Notes under the pieces: model-generated | What the model was told of the DNA's origin: nothing | What the model saw: the letters and a program-made list of their open reading frames with translations, nothing else | Databases searched by the model: none | Shown: in pieces, positions 1 through 9,240 of the stretch | Position numbering within the stretch: the first letter of the stretch is position 1 | How the letters are laid out: each line of letters opens with the position of its first letter | NCBI RefSeq assembly: GCF_020880695.1 | Contig: NZ_JAJIWO010000009.1 | Location: forward strand, 1 to 64,000 | From: Mucilaginibacter sp. UR6-11 | GTDB taxonomy: Bacteria; Bacteroidota; Bacteroidia; Sphingobacteriales; Sphingobacteriaceae | Direction of reading: 5' to 3' | DNA: 64,000 nt | Translations under genes and position numbers: made by a program

Positions 1-2
1 AT

Positions 3-65
3 GTGAAGTATCAGGAGCAGGAAGAACGAAAAGAAGATGGCTCGACTGATTTGAAGTTGTTTTGA
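3..65 (+). CDS. C-terminal end of an unidentified gene (partial)
   Basis: An open plus-strand frame runs in from the left edge and stops at TGA 63-65, leaving about 20 residues that are rich in Glu, Lys and Gln. A strong terminator hairpin follows 30 bases later, which supports this being the true end of a transcribed gene. Too little is visible to name a family. The frame could be accidental, so confidence is low. Confidence 0.4.
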   Translation: MKYQEQEERKEDGSTDLKLF

Positions 66-92
66 CGAATACCTCTTTCAGAGGTTAGAATA

Positions 93-120
93 AAGCCCCC
101 ACCTTAGGTGGGGGTTGTTT
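93..120 (+). terminator. Intrinsic terminator of the upstream gene
   Basis: CCCCCACC (96-103) pairs perfectly with GGTGGGGG (107-114) around a TTA loop and is followed by a T-rich tail. It lies just after the stop codon at 63-65. It faces the convergent gene ending at 237. Confidence 0.75.
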
Positions 121-236
121 ACTCTATTGCACCAGACTGATTATTTCTATTCTGATATGCTCGATTTAAAAGTATTTCAAATAATAAACAGAACCAAGTC
201 CAGGACGGGAAATACAAATCCTTTATATCCGATGAG

Positions 237-740
237 CTATTTTACCTTATTAAACACAAACAGGTCCTTAAAAACCCACTGGCCATTCTCCTTGCTGCCG
301 CGGGCTATCGCAAACCGGCTGGATGAGCGCTTTTCATACAAGATACGCAGGTCGCCGTTTACATTTTGGAATACCGCGCGGTCTTTACTTGCCTCTACAA
401 ACAGGTAACGGTTGGGGCTATCTTTTTCCTCCTGTCCTAACAGGCCGGGTTTAAAATGTTTTACCAATGATGTCAGCCCCTGGTCGGTTTGTTCATAAGC
501 TAAGATCTCGTACAGGTCGGCCTTATCACCGTTCATCATGCGCATAAAACCGAGTATGTTATCGCCGGCAGGCGCCAGCCAAACCGCCTCTATCACGCGA
601 CCCTCGGCGGTAGTTGCTTTCCAGTGGCCCTCAATAAAACTGATATCGGAAAATGAACCGCTTTTGGCAGGAACCTGAGCGAAAGCAGCCACAGGGAATA
701 AACCGGTAAAAACCAGCAAAATAACGCAAATGCATTTCAT
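237..740 (-). CDS. Exported DUF6265-like protein
   Basis: The 167-residue product starts with a Sec signal peptide (about residues 1-21, ending AFA-Q). The mature part contains FIEGHWKA and a downstream GDNILGFMRMM segment, the W...G...R pattern I associate with DUF6265, a small beta-rich family of unknown function in Bacteroidota. It probably acts in the periplasm. The only Met near the N-terminus is the one used, and it sits directly before the signal peptide. It appears monocistronic, lying between a left-hand convergent gene and the pentose phosphate cluster terminator. Family assignment is by pattern recognition only; the function is unknown. Confidence 0.75.
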   Translation of the reverse strand: MKCICVILLVFTGLFPVAAFAQVPAKSGSFSDISFIEGHWKATTAEGRVIEAVWLAPAGDNILGFMRMMNGDKADLYEILAYEQTDQGLTSLVKHFKPGLLGQEEKDSPNRYLFVEASKDRAVFQNVNGDLRILYEKRSSSRFAIARGSKENGQWVFKDLFVFNKVK

Positions 741-822
741 GACTCATGTAATTTAGGAACTTAAAGATAGGGATTCCTGTTGATTAGCCCAATTCAATTA
801 CACGTCAGAAAAAATTTCCTTA

Positions 823-860
823 AACAACACAGGGTCCCCATCTGGAGACCCTGTGTTGTT
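823..860 (-). terminator. Terminator of the pentose phosphate cluster
   Basis: A perfect 14-bp inverted repeat (823-836 with 847-860) encloses a 10-base loop just beyond the pgl stop codon. Read on the minus strand, the stem is followed by a TTT and then a TTTTTT run. It closes the long minus-strand operon. Confidence 0.85.
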
Positions 861-877
861 ACTGTTTGGTAGTATTC

Positions 878-1609
878 TTAATATTGTTCTTCCAGATCAG
901 CAGCAGCGGCTTCATCTAAAAACCAATGTACTTCGCCGGTGATTGAGTCAATCAGCTGGGCCGGATAATTCTCAATATCTTCTTCGTCTTCCAGCACATG
1001 ATGCACCGCAACAGCTTTACTTTCGCCATAAACCAGGAAGGCTATATTTTTAGCCTCATTAATTAAAGGCGCGTTTAGGGTAATGCGGTAGATCTGTTTA
1101 GCCGGCAAAAATGGCGCCTTAACAGAGGGGGTAACATCATGCAGCACCTCGGTATGAGGGAACAAAGACGCAGTATGCGCATCATCGCCCAAACCTAACA
1201 GTACCAGGTCAAAGCTCATTTCGTCGTCATCAAAAAACTCAGCTATTTGCTCGGCATATTTTTGGGCGGCCTCGTTTGGTGTAAGCGTTGTATCAACCGC
1301 GAAAATGTTTGCAGCATCAATATATAAAGGCTCAAACAAAGCTTTTTTAGCCATCAGGTAATTGCTTTCCGGGTCGTTTTGCGGTACGTTGCGCTCATCG
1401 CCAAAAAAGAAATAAACCTTGGTCCAGTCTACACTATCGGCATAAGTGGTTGACGCTAGCAGCTCATACAATTTTTTTGGTGAACTGCCGCCGGATAACG
1501 CCACTGAGAATTTGCCGCCTGCAGCAATGCTTTCATTTGCTGTTTTTACGAAGTATTGTGCTAAAGCATCAACTACTTCATCGGGGGTGTTGAATATATT
1601 TAAGTTCAT
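878..1609 (-). CDS. pgl: 6-phosphogluconolactonase
   Basis: Hydrolyses 6-phosphogluconolactone to 6-phosphogluconate, the second step of the oxidative pentose phosphate pathway, in the cytoplasm. At 243 residues it has the usual length of the DevB/SOL family. SGGSSPK (39-45), FFGDER (68-73) and GDDAHTASLFP (141-151) match the family blocks. The common G-x-D-G-H appears here as G-D-D-A-H; the Asp and His are kept. It is the last gene of the cluster, 15 bases after zwf, which makes its substrate, and is followed by a strong terminator. Co-transcription with zwf and gnd is inferred from the tight spacing. The assignment is firm. Confidence 0.95.
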   Translation of the reverse strand: MNLNIFNTPDEVVDALAQYFVKTANESIAAGGKFSVALSGGSSPKKLYELLASTTYADSVDWTKVYFFFGDERNVPQNDPESNYLMAKKALFEPLYIDAANIFAVDTTLTPNEAAQKYAEQIAEFFDDDEMSFDLVLLGLGDDAHTASLFPHTEVLHDVTPSVKAPFLPAKQIYRITLNAPLINEAKNIAFLVYGESKAVAVHHVLEDEEDIENYPAQLIDSITGEVHWFLDEAAAADLEEQY

Positions 1610-1624
1610 GGGTTAAAGGCTTTT

Positions 1625-3139
1625 TTACTTCTTCGTATTCTTCAACGGTAAAGAGAACCAGTTAAAACCATCACGGGCAATTAATGCCTCGGCGCTTTCA
1701 GGGCCCCATGCGTCGGCCGAATAGTTAGGGAAATTTAAGCTTTTCTTGTTTGTCCAGGTGCTTAGTATCGGCATGATCAGGTCCCAGGCAGCTTCTATCT
1801 GGTCACCACGCATAAACAGGGTTTGATCGCCCAGCATGGTATCCAGTAATAAAGTCTCATAAGCTTCGGGTGCCTGGTTGGTATAGGTGCCTTTATAATC
1901 AAACACCATATCTACAGTATTTAAGATCATATCCAGTCCCGGGCGTTTGGCCTGTACCTGTAAACGGATACTCATTTCCGGCTGAATGCTGATGATCAGC
2001 CTGTTTTGTTGCCAGCTTTCGGCTGCTTCGGTAGGGAATATTTTATGCGGTACGTCTTTAAACTGTATGGATATTACTGATGATGATTGGTGTAATCTCT
2101 TACCGGTACGCACATAAAATGGTACGCCCTGCCAGCGCCAGTTATCAACAAAGAATTTTATAGCAGCAAAAGTTTCGGTGTTTGAGTTAGGGTCAACCTT
2201 AGGCTCTTCGCGGTAGCCCGGTACTTCCTTGCCTTCCATCCATCCCTTCGCGTATTGGCCCCTTACGGCCGACATACGTACGTCCTCAGGCGAAAACCTG
2301 CGCATGGCATGTAATACATCAACTTTGCGGTTGCGGATCTCGTCGGCGTTAAAACTAACCGGAGTTTCCATGGCCACCAGGCACAATAACTGCAACAGGT
2401 GGTTCTGGATCATATCGCGCATGGCGCCTGATCCGTCGTAATAATCGCCACGGTCCTCAACACCCAATTGTTCAGTAACCGAGATTTGTACGTGCTCAAT
2501 ATAATTACGGTTCCATATCGGCTCTAAAATAGAGTTGGCAAAACGGAAGGCCATAATATTTTGTACCGTTTCTTTACCCAGGTAATGGTCAATATGATAG
2601 ATCTGCTTTTCGTTGAAAAGACCGGCCAGTAATTTATTTAATTCCCTGGCTGATTCCAGATCATGGCCAAATGGTTTTTCAATTACAATACGTGTCTTCT
2701 CTACATCGGTTGTCAGTTTAGCCTTGGCCAAATTGGATGTGATGATCGGGAAGAATGACGGCGATACCGCTAAGTAATAAATAACATTGGCACGGGTTTT
2801 CCACTCGGCGTTATGTGCTTCTATGCGTTTGCCAAACTCTTTATAAGTTTCGGCATCTTTAGCGTCTGATACCTGGTAAAAAATGTTCTTTTCAAACTCG
2901 GCCCATTTATCTTTTTCGGTTTTCCCGCTTCGCGAGAAATTGTTGATATCCTCGTTCAGATTTTTTCTGAACTGCTCGTCGGTTAACTTGGTGCGGCCGG
3001 TGCCGATGATCGAGAATTGTTTCGGCAAATATCCGTCAAGGAATAGGTTATATAACGCCGGCGCAAGTTTGCGCGCGTTTAAGTCGCCTGTGCCGCCAAA
3101 TATGATAAATATGGTTGGCTCTGATTTTATTGTTGACAT
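1625..3139 (-). CDS. zwf: Glucose-6-phosphate 1-dehydrogenase
   Basis: Oxidises glucose 6-phosphate to 6-phosphogluconolactone with reduction of NADP+, the entry step of the oxidative pentose phosphate pathway. The 504-residue length is typical. The N-terminal dinucleotide-binding loop is GGTGDL (15-20). EKPFG (154-158) and the active-site signature DHYLGKE (184-190), with the catalytic His of the HYLGK block, are intact. It lies 30 bases downstream of gnd and 15 bases upstream of pgl on the same strand, so the three oxidative-branch genes are consecutive. NADP+ preference is assumed from the family, not read from the sequence. Confidence 0.97.
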   Translation of the reverse strand: MSTIKSEPTIFIIFGGTGDLNARKLAPALYNLFLDGYLPKQFSIIGTGRTKLTDEQFRKNLNEDINNFSRSGKTEKDKWAEFEKNIFYQVSDAKDAETYKEFGKRIEAHNAEWKTRANVIYYLAVSPSFFPIITSNLAKAKLTTDVEKTRIVIEKPFGHDLESARELNKLLAGLFNEKQIYHIDHYLGKETVQNIMAFRFANSILEPIWNRNYIEHVQISVTEQLGVEDRGDYYDGSGAMRDMIQNHLLQLLCLVAMETPVSFNADEIRNRKVDVLHAMRRFSPEDVRMSAVRGQYAKGWMEGKEVPGYREEPKVDPNSNTETFAAIKFFVDNWRWQGVPFYVRTGKRLHQSSSVISIQFKDVPHKIFPTEAAESWQQNRLIISIQPEMSIRLQVQAKRPGLDMILNTVDMVFDYKGTYTNQAPEAYETLLLDTMLGDQTLFMRGDQIEAAWDLIMPILSTWTNKKSLNFPNYSADAWGPESAEALIARDGFNWFSLPLKNTKK

Positions 3140-3169
3140 AATATGTATATGCTATACTTCTGTTTTATA

Positions 3170-4591
3170 TTAATTTTTAGCTACCCATTGGGTGTGGAAA
3201 GTGCCTTCTTTACCGATCAGCTCATACGTATGAGCCCCAAAATAATCGCGTTGCGCCTGTATCAGGTTTGACGGCATGCGGCCACTGCGGAAAGCGTCAA
3301 AATAACTTAAAGACTCTGCATAGCATGGAGCAGCTATACCTGCAGCAGTAACAGCCGATACAACAGTACGTGCACCATTTACAGCGCTTTTCACTTCGTT
3401 AGCTACACCAGTGTCTAATAACAGGTGCGCCAAATTAGGGTTAGCCTGGAAGGCGTTGTAAATATCATTCAGGAATATAGAACGGATAATACAGCCGCCC
3501 CTCCATATTTTAGCAATCTCATCCAGTTTCAAATCATATTTAAATTCGGTAGATGCCCTTGATAACATGTGGATACCCTGCGAATAGGTAATGATCATGT
3601 TGAAATAAAACGCTTCCTCCAATGATTTGATGAACGCATCGGTATCAACATTTAATTTACCCTCAACACCACCGTATATGCCTTCGGCCTTAACACGCAG
3701 GTCCTTGTATTTTGACAGGTCGCGCATTGATACTGATGTATCAATTGTAGGGATAGGGGCCTGCAGGTCCATAGCCACCTGTGATGTCCATTTACCGGTA
3801 CCTTTTGCACGGGCCTCGTCTTTAATATCATCTAATAATAAATGGTCGGTACCCGGTGCTTTGTATTGAAAAATATCGCGGGTCACTTCCATCAGGAATG
3901 ATTTAAGGCGGCCCTCGTTCCACTCGGTAAAGATCTTACCAATGGCTGCGTTATCCAATCCTAAACCTTTTTTCAGGATCTCATAGGTCTCTGCCAATAG
4001 TTGCATTACGCCGTACTCGATACCGTTATGCACCATTTTAACAAAATGGCCTGACGCACCGGGGCCTATATAGGTAACACATGGCACGCCATCAACCTTG
4101 GCCGCTATCGATTCCAGGATAGGCTTCATTACGTTGTACGCATCTTTATCGCCGCCCGGCATCATGCTCGGGCCGCGGCGGGCACCTTCTTCGCCACCGG
4201 ATACCCCCATGCCAAAGAAGTGTATGCCTTTACCTTCCAGGTATTCAACCCGGCGGTTGGTATCAGCAAAGTACGAGTTACCACCGTCAATGATCAGGTC
4301 GCCTTTATCCAGTAATGGTAAAAGCTCTTCAATAACGTCATCAACAATTTTACCGGCAGGCACCAACATCATGATAGCCCGGGGGCTGTTTAGGCTTGAT
4401 ACAAATTCCTTTACATCATTAAAGCCCTTCAGGTTTCCGTTTGTGCTTTCTTGCTCTAATAATGCGCCTTTGCTGGCGTCCTTATCAAATCCGGCGCCTT
4501 TTACACCATGGTCGCCCATGTTTAGTAACAGGTTGCGGCCCATGGTACCCAGGCCGATCATACCGAAATCATATTTAGTTGGTGTGCTCAT
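3170..4591 (-). CDS. gnd: 6-phosphogluconate dehydrogenase, decarboxylating
   Basis: Converts 6-phosphogluconate to ribulose 5-phosphate and CO2 with NADP+ reduction. The 473 residues fit the long homodimeric form. A Rossmann GLGTMG (13-18), the substrate loop SGGEEGARRGPS (131-142), and the catalytic Lys185, Asn189 and Glu192 in the KMVHNGIEYG segment are present. Its start codon lies just before the stop of the upstream HAD gene (one base apart), which suggests translational coupling. The assignment is firm. Confidence 0.97.
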   Translation of the reverse strand: MSTPTKYDFGMIGLGTMGRNLLLNMGDHGVKGAGFDKDASKGALLEQESTNGNLKGFNDVKEFVSSLNSPRAIMMLVPAGKIVDDVIEELLPLLDKGDLIIDGGNSYFADTNRRVEYLEGKGIHFFGMGVSGGEEGARRGPSMMPGGDKDAYNVMKPILESIAAKVDGVPCVTYIGPGASGHFVKMVHNGIEYGVMQLLAETYEILKKGLGLDNAAIGKIFTEWNEGRLKSFLMEVTRDIFQYKAPGTDHLLLDDIKDEARAKGTGKWTSQVAMDLQAPIPTIDTSVSMRDLSKYKDLRVKAEGIYGGVEGKLNVDTDAFIKSLEEAFYFNMIITYSQGIHMLSRASTEFKYDLKLDEIAKIWRGGCIIRSIFLNDIYNAFQANPNLAHLLLDTGVANEVKSAVNGARTVVSAVTAAGIAAPCYAESLSYFDAFRSGRMPSNLIQAQRDYFGAHTYELIGKEGTFHTQWVAKN

Positions 4592-4592
4592 A

Positions 4593-5216
4593 TTATTTGT
4601 TGTGATTTTCCTCTTTTAATTGTTGTAATATTTTTTGGGTCGATTCCAGGTCGGTGTGTAAAAAAGACTTTATACCCAGCCGCTGTGCTGCGTTGACAAA
4701 CATGATCCGGTCGTCAAAATAAACACATTGATTAGGTTGCACCTGTGCAATGCCCATGGCCAGTTTCCAGATATTTGGATCGGGTTTGCGCAGCTTAACC
4801 TCGCACGACGACACAAATGCGTCAAAAAAATCATGCAGCTTAAACTTCTTAACCCGGTAATCATTAAGCTCCTTGCCCTCGTTGTTGATGGAGATGATGC
4901 GGAAACCGCAATCTTTCTTCCACTCTTTTAACCATTGAAGGGTGGGCAGCTCAACCGACTGCCTGTAAACAAACTCTTTAAAATCCTCTCTTGCAAAATC
5001 GCGCGGATGGTTAAAAATAACCGTGTCCAGGTATTCATCCAGCGTAACGCCCCCGGTTTCATAAACGTTGAAAATGAAGGTATGCAGGGCGTTCACCTCG
5101 GCATAATCAAGCCCGAATTTTTCGGCAGCCAGCTTACGCGACTCATGCCCCCAGCCGTTGGTTAGTATTACCCCGCCGATGTCAAAGAAAAGGATCTTCA
5201 GGTTGTTAGCTTCCAT
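4593..5216 (-). CDS. HAD-superfamily hydrolase, subfamily IA
   Basis: A 207-residue haloacid-dehalogenase-type phosphatase. Motif I is FDIGGVILTN (11-20) with nucleophile Asp12; the second Asp of the usual DxD is Gly14, as in many YihX-like family IA members. Motif II is around Ser109, motif III Lys144 in RKPD, and motif IV DDR (168-170). It sits between tal and gnd with gaps of only 6 and 1 bases, so it is made together with the pentose phosphate enzymes. An inferred role is removal or repair of a sugar phosphate in the same pathway. The substrate cannot be read from the sequence. Confidence 0.88.
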   Translation of the reverse strand: MEANNLKILFFDIGGVILTNGWGHESRKLAAEKFGLDYAEVNALHTFIFNVYETGGVTLDEYLDTVIFNHPRDFAREDFKEFVYRQSVELPTLQWLKEWKKDCGFRIISINNEGKELNDYRVKKFKLHDFFDAFVSSCEVKLRKPDPNIWKLAMGIAQVQPNQCVYFDDRIMFVNAAQRLGIKSFLHTDLESTQKILQQLKEENHNK

Positions 5217-5222
5217 CCTGAA

Positions 5223-6320
5223 TTATTTGCCTTTGTTTGCTTCGATAGCTTTTAGCAATTTTTCAAAAGGCGCATTAAATTTCTCAATGCCTTCATCTTC
5301 TAATTGTTGCGTTAACGCATCCAGATCAATACCGGCAGCTTTAACTTTATCTAAAACCTCCGTAGCTTTATCCAGGCCTTGCTCTAAAGTATTTGCAGCA
5401 ACGCCATGATCACGGAAAGCCTCAATAGTTTCTAACGGAACGGTATCAACAGTATCCGGGCCAATTAAAGCTTCAACATATTTGGTGTCTTTAAATGCAG
5501 GGTTCTTGCTGCTGGTACTTGCCCAAAGCAAACGCTGTGGTTTTGCACCTTTGGCAGCCAATTTCTCCCAACGCTCACCGCTGAATACTCTTTTGTAGAT
5601 TTCGTAGGCTTTTTTGGCAGATGCAATAGCAACTTCGCCTTTATACTCGCCCAAGCCTTTTTCGTCTAGTATCGGGTCGATCAATACATCAATACGGCTT
5701 AAAAAGAAGCTGGCTACAGATGAGATATGTGCGATATCATGACCTGCTGCCAGGTGATCTTCCAAACCTGCAATGTATGCCAAAGCAACTTCTTCGTAAC
5801 GCGGCAAGCCAAATAATAACGTGACGTTGATGTTGATGCCCTGCGCGATAGATTTGCGGATAGCATCTAAACCAGGTTGTGTACCCGGGATCTTGATCAT
5901 TACATTTTCGCGGTCAACCAGTTTCCAAAGCAATTTAGCCTGTTCAAAAGTTTCGGCACCTTTTAAAGCTAAGAATGGAGAAACCTCTAAACTTACATAA
6001 CCATCGGCGCCTTTTACTTCGCCTTCATTGTAAAGATCTTTAAACAAATCGCAAGCATCCTGGATATCTTTAATAGCTAAGCCAAAAAATACTTCTTCGG
6101 TGGTTTTTTTACCGTCAGATAAAGCTTTAATATCCGCATCATACATATCGCTGCTGCTGATCGCTTTTTCAAAAATAGCCGGGTTTGAAGTTACACCTCT
6201 GATGCCGTCATCGTCAATTAGAGCTTTTAATTTGCCATTGCCGATAAATGCGCGGTCAATAAAATCAAGCCAGATGCTTTGGCCAAAGCTGTGTATTTGT
6301 TTTACTTTATTAGTTTCCAT
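5223..6320 (-). CDS. tal: Transaldolase
   Basis: Transfers dihydroxyacetone units between sedoheptulose 7-phosphate and glyceraldehyde 3-phosphate in the non-oxidative pentose phosphate pathway. The 365-residue form belongs to the longer transaldolase type. Visible blocks are TSNPAIFE (44-51), VSLEVSP (109-115) and the Schiff-base lysine in VMIKIPGT (Lys143). It lies 6 bases upstream of the HAD gene; the 100-base gap to rpiA upstream is the second largest inside the cluster and could hold an internal promoter. I saw no convincing one. Assignment is firm. Confidence 0.95.
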   Translation of the reverse strand: METNKVKQIHSFGQSIWLDFIDRAFIGNGKLKALIDDDGIRGVTSNPAIFEKAISSSDMYDADIKALSDGKKTTEEVFFGLAIKDIQDACDLFKDLYNEGEVKGADGYVSLEVSPFLALKGAETFEQAKLLWKLVDRENVMIKIPGTQPGLDAIRKSIAQGININVTLLFGLPRYEEVALAYIAGLEDHLAAGHDIAHISSVASFFLSRIDVLIDPILDEKGLGEYKGEVAIASAKKAYEIYKRVFSGERWEKLAAKGAKPQRLLWASTSSKNPAFKDTKYVEALIGPDTVDTVPLETIEAFRDHGVAANTLEQGLDKATEVLDKVKAAGIDLDALTQQLEDEGIEKFNAPFEKLLKAIEANKGK

Positions 6321-6420
6321 TATACTTTATTTTAATATCAATTTCTGTTTTATGGTAAGTTGGTTGTCTTTAGGCGTCAATAAGTGTACCACCAATTAAG
6401 TGTATTGTCATGCAATATTA

Positions 6421-7128
6421 CTATTCATTTGCCGCCACCAAAACTTCTATGTTATAATTTATGAACAGGCCGCTTTCAATAACTCCGGTAATAGCCTTTA
6501 ATTTTAGCTCAAGCCCGCTGTCAATATCATCAAAACGGACATCGAGCAACAGGTTGCCATTTTCGGTAATAACCGGCCCGTCTTTTCCGCCCGCCAACCT
6601 AAGCACAATATTGTTTGTGCCTAATGCATTAAGCTGTTCTTCCACATGCAACAATGCTGAAGGAAAAACCTCAACCGGAACCGGGAACTTCGAGCCCAGT
6701 TTTTCAACCAGCTTGGTGTCGTCAACAATGATATAGTTTAAAGGGCTGCTGCTGATTAACAGCTTCTCTTTAAATAAGGCGCCGCCCCGGCCCTTGATCA
6801 GGTTATGAGCGGGGTCTACCTCGTCGGCGCCGTCAAAGCACCAGTTGGGCTTATGCTCATACAAGCTGGTTAAGGGGATGCCAAGCTTACTGCAGGCCAT
6901 TGAAATTTCAATAGAGGTTGGTATTGCAAGGATATTAAGCTTTTCGGCTTTTACCCGTTCGGCAATAGCAAAAAGGGTTAAGAACACGGTACTACCTGAC
7001 CCAACCCCAATTACATCCCCGTCTTTTATTTTGGCAACAATTTGATCAGCCACCTTTTGCTTGCCTGCTCTATTTGTTATAGTGCCTGCCCAGCTTAGGT
7101 TTTTGATGATGTCGCTATTCCAAGTCAT
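6421..7128 (-). CDS. rpiA: Ribose-5-phosphate isomerase A
   Basis: Interconverts ribose 5-phosphate and ribulose 5-phosphate. At 235 residues it has the length of RpiA. Signatures are GSGST (43-47), DGADEVD (99-105) with catalytic Asp/Glu residues, and KGRGGALFKEK (112-122). It is preceded by a 72-base spacer filled by a palindromic intergenic repeat (7131-7201), which separates it from tkt. The strand and pathway match the rest of the cluster. Confidence 0.95.
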   Translation of the reverse strand: MTWNSDIIKNLSWAGTITNRAGKQKVADQIVAKIKDGDVIGVGSGSTVFLTLFAIAERVKAEKLNILAIPTSIEISMACSKLGIPLTSLYEHKPNWCFDGADEVDPAHNLIKGRGGALFKEKLLISSSPLNYIIVDDTKLVEKLGSKFPVPVEVFPSALLHVEEQLNALGTNNIVLRLAGGKDGPVITENGNLLLDVRFDDIDSGLELKLKAITGVIESGLFINYNIEVLVAANE

Positions 7129-7130
7129 AG

Positions 7131-7201
7131 TGATGAGTTGTGAGTGATGAGTGGTGAGTGGTGAGCATAATACTCAAAACTCACCACTCAATGCTCATTA
7201 C
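7131..7201. repeat. Imperfect palindrome, GAGTTGTGAGTGATGAG family
   Basis: The left arm, about 7131-7167, is built of tandem variations on GTGAGTGATGAGTG. The right arm, about 7172-7201, is a near complement (ACTCACCACTCAATGCTCATT). It fills the tkt-rpiA gap completely. A relative occurs at 23117-23190, so this is an interspersed repeat family and not a local terminator. In RNA it would form a long hairpin inside the polycistronic message. Confidence 0.75.
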
Positions 7202-9210
7202 TATTTTAAAAGCGCTTTCGCCTTCTTAACTACGTTATCAACTGTAAAGCCAAAGAATTTATACAGCTCTTCCGCCGGGGCCGATTCGCCAAATGTGGTC
7301 ATACATAAAGTGTCACCTTCGTCGGTAACATATTTATGCCAGCCCAGTGGCGATGCCATTTCAACAGCTAAACGTTTTTTAATGGTTTTAGGGAATACTT
7401 TCTCTTTGTAAGCCGCATCTTGTTTTTCAAACAGCTCCCATGATGGCATACTTACCACACGTGCAGCAATACCTTCTTCTTTCAGTTTAGCCTGCGCGTC
7501 CATGATCAAAGCCACTTCTGATCCTGTTGCCATTAAAATAACTTCAGGTGTTTTGTCTGAGTCTGAAAGGATATAAGCGCCTTTTTCCAGGTTATCAGCA
7601 GTAGCATATTTTTCCTGATCAATAATAGGTAAGCCCTGGCGGGTAAATACCAATACAGTTGGCCCGCCTTTTTTCTCGATTGCTACGCGCCATGCGTGTG
7701 CCGTTTCGTTGGCATCAGCCGGGCGGATAACCGTGATATTTGGGATCGACCGTAAAGAGATCAATTGCTCGATAGGCTGGTGGGTTGTGCCATCCTCGCC
7801 TAAACCTATACTATCGTGGGTATAAACAAAGATCGGGCTTATTTTCATAATGGCCGCCAGGCGGATAGGCGGGCGCATATATTCTGAGAACATCAGGAAC
7901 GTTGCACCAAAAGGCTTAATGCCTTTGGTTAAAGCCATGCCATTTAAGGCAGAGCCCATTGCATGCTCGCGGATACCGAAGTGGAAGTTGCGTCCGTTAC
8001 GGTTCTCTGATGAAAATGAGTTAGATTCTTTTAAGGTTGTTTCTGTTGACGGGGCCAAATCTGCCGCGCCGCCAATTAAGTTAGGGAAACTGCCTGCAAT
8101 GGCGTTTAATACCTTACCCGATGCCTGGCGGGTAGCCATTTTAGGGTCAGAGCCTTTAAATACCGGTATTTTAGCTAACCAGCCTTTTGGTAGTTCGTCT
8201 TGAGCGGCGGCCAGATATTCGGCAGCCAGTTCAGGGAATTCAGCCTTGTATTTCGCAAACAGTTCGTTCCATTTTTTCTCGGTTTCAATACCGCGTGCGC
8301 CAATTTCGTGGTAGTATTTCTCAACTTCGGCAGGTATGTTAAATGATTTATCCTCGTCAAAGCCAAAGAATTTTTTAACCAGTTTTATTTCGTCAGCGCC
8401 AAGCGGTGATCCGTGCGAACCTGCGGTGCCTGATTTATTAGGGCTGCCGTAAGCTATTAATGAACGCACACGGATCATGGATGGTTTTTGAGTTTCGGCT
8501 TTTGCGTTAACTAAAGCCTGTTGTAAACCAGCGATATCGTTAGCGTCAGCAACCGACTGTACATGCCAGCCGTATGAACGGAAACGCGCGTCGACATCCT
8601 CGTTAAACGCGATATCTGTGCTGCCTTCGATAGAGATCTTGTTATCATCATATAAATAAATGATGTTACCCAACTCAAGGTGGCCTGCTAATGAAGCAGC
8701 TTCCGAAGTAACACCTTCCATCATATCGCCATCGCTGCAAATAGCATAAATGTGATAATCAAACAGGTTAAAGCCGGGCTTGTTATAACGGCCCGCTAAG
8801 TGTTTCTGGCCGATAGCAAAACCTACACCATTGGCAAAGCCCTGGCCCAGCGGGCCGGTAGTAACGTCAATACCCGGGCACAAACCATACTCGGGGTGGC
8901 CCGCGGTTTTGCTATGCAGCTGACGGAAATTTTTGATATCATCTAAAGACAGGTCATAACCCAAAAGGTGTAAAAAGCTGTATTGTAAAATACAGGCGTG
9001 ACCTGCAGAAAGGATAAACCTGTCGCGGTTGGCCCAATCAGGGTTCTTAGGATTAAAATTGATAAATTCCTTCCAAAGTACGTGGCCCACAGGCGCAAGC
9101 GCCATAGCAGTGCCCGGGTGGCCCGAGTTAGCTTTTTGTACGGCATCTGCCGACAATATCCTTACTGTGTCAATTGCTAATTCCTCGATGTTTTTACTTT
9201 TTGAATCCAT
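7201..9210 (-). CDS. tkt: Transketolase
   Basis: Thiamine-diphosphate enzyme that moves two-carbon ketol units between sugar phosphates, linking the pentose phosphate pathway to glycolysis. The full single-chain length of 669 residues is present. Visible blocks are NSGHPG (28-33), the ThDP/metal motif around SDGDMMEG and DDN (159-190), and the pyrimidine-domain Glu in IREHAMG near residue 415. It follows the glucokinase gene by 30 bases and precedes rpiA. Its stop codon touches the palindrome at 7131-7201. Confidence 0.97.
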   Translation of the reverse strand: MDSKSKNIEELAIDTVRILSADAVQKANSGHPGTAMALAPVGHVLWKEFINFNPKNPDWANRDRFILSAGHACILQYSFLHLLGYDLSLDDIKNFRQLHSKTAGHPEYGLCPGIDVTTGPLGQGFANGVGFAIGQKHLAGRYNKPGFNLFDYHIYAICSDGDMMEGVTSEAASLAGHLELGNIIYLYDDNKISIEGSTDIAFNEDVDARFRSYGWHVQSVADANDIAGLQQALVNAKAETQKPSMIRVRSLIAYGSPNKSGTAGSHGSPLGADEIKLVKKFFGFDEDKSFNIPAEVEKYYHEIGARGIETEKKWNELFAKYKAEFPELAAEYLAAAQDELPKGWLAKIPVFKGSDPKMATRQASGKVLNAIAGSFPNLIGGAADLAPSTETTLKESNSFSSENRNGRNFHFGIREHAMGSALNGMALTKGIKPFGATFLMFSEYMRPPIRLAAIMKISPIFVYTHDSIGLGEDGTTHQPIEQLISLRSIPNITVIRPADANETAHAWRVAIEKKGGPTVLVFTRQGLPIIDQEKYATADNLEKGAYILSDSDKTPEVILMATGSEVALIMDAQAKLKEEGIAARVVSMPSWELFEKQDAAYKEKVFPKTIKKRLAVEMASPLGWHKYVTDEGDTLCMTTFGESAPAEELYKFFGFTVDNVVKKAKALLK

Positions 9211-9240
9211 TTCCTCTTTTTTTGTATGGTGTGTTGTAAT

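Noticed and set aside
115..408. Plus-strand open frame of 97 codons
   Set aside because: It overlaps the convergent exported DUF6265-like gene on the other strand and has no family-like sequence.
4098..4619. Plus-strand open frame of 173 codons
   Set aside because: It is antisense to gnd, which carries all expected motifs, and has no signal, domain or promoter of its own.
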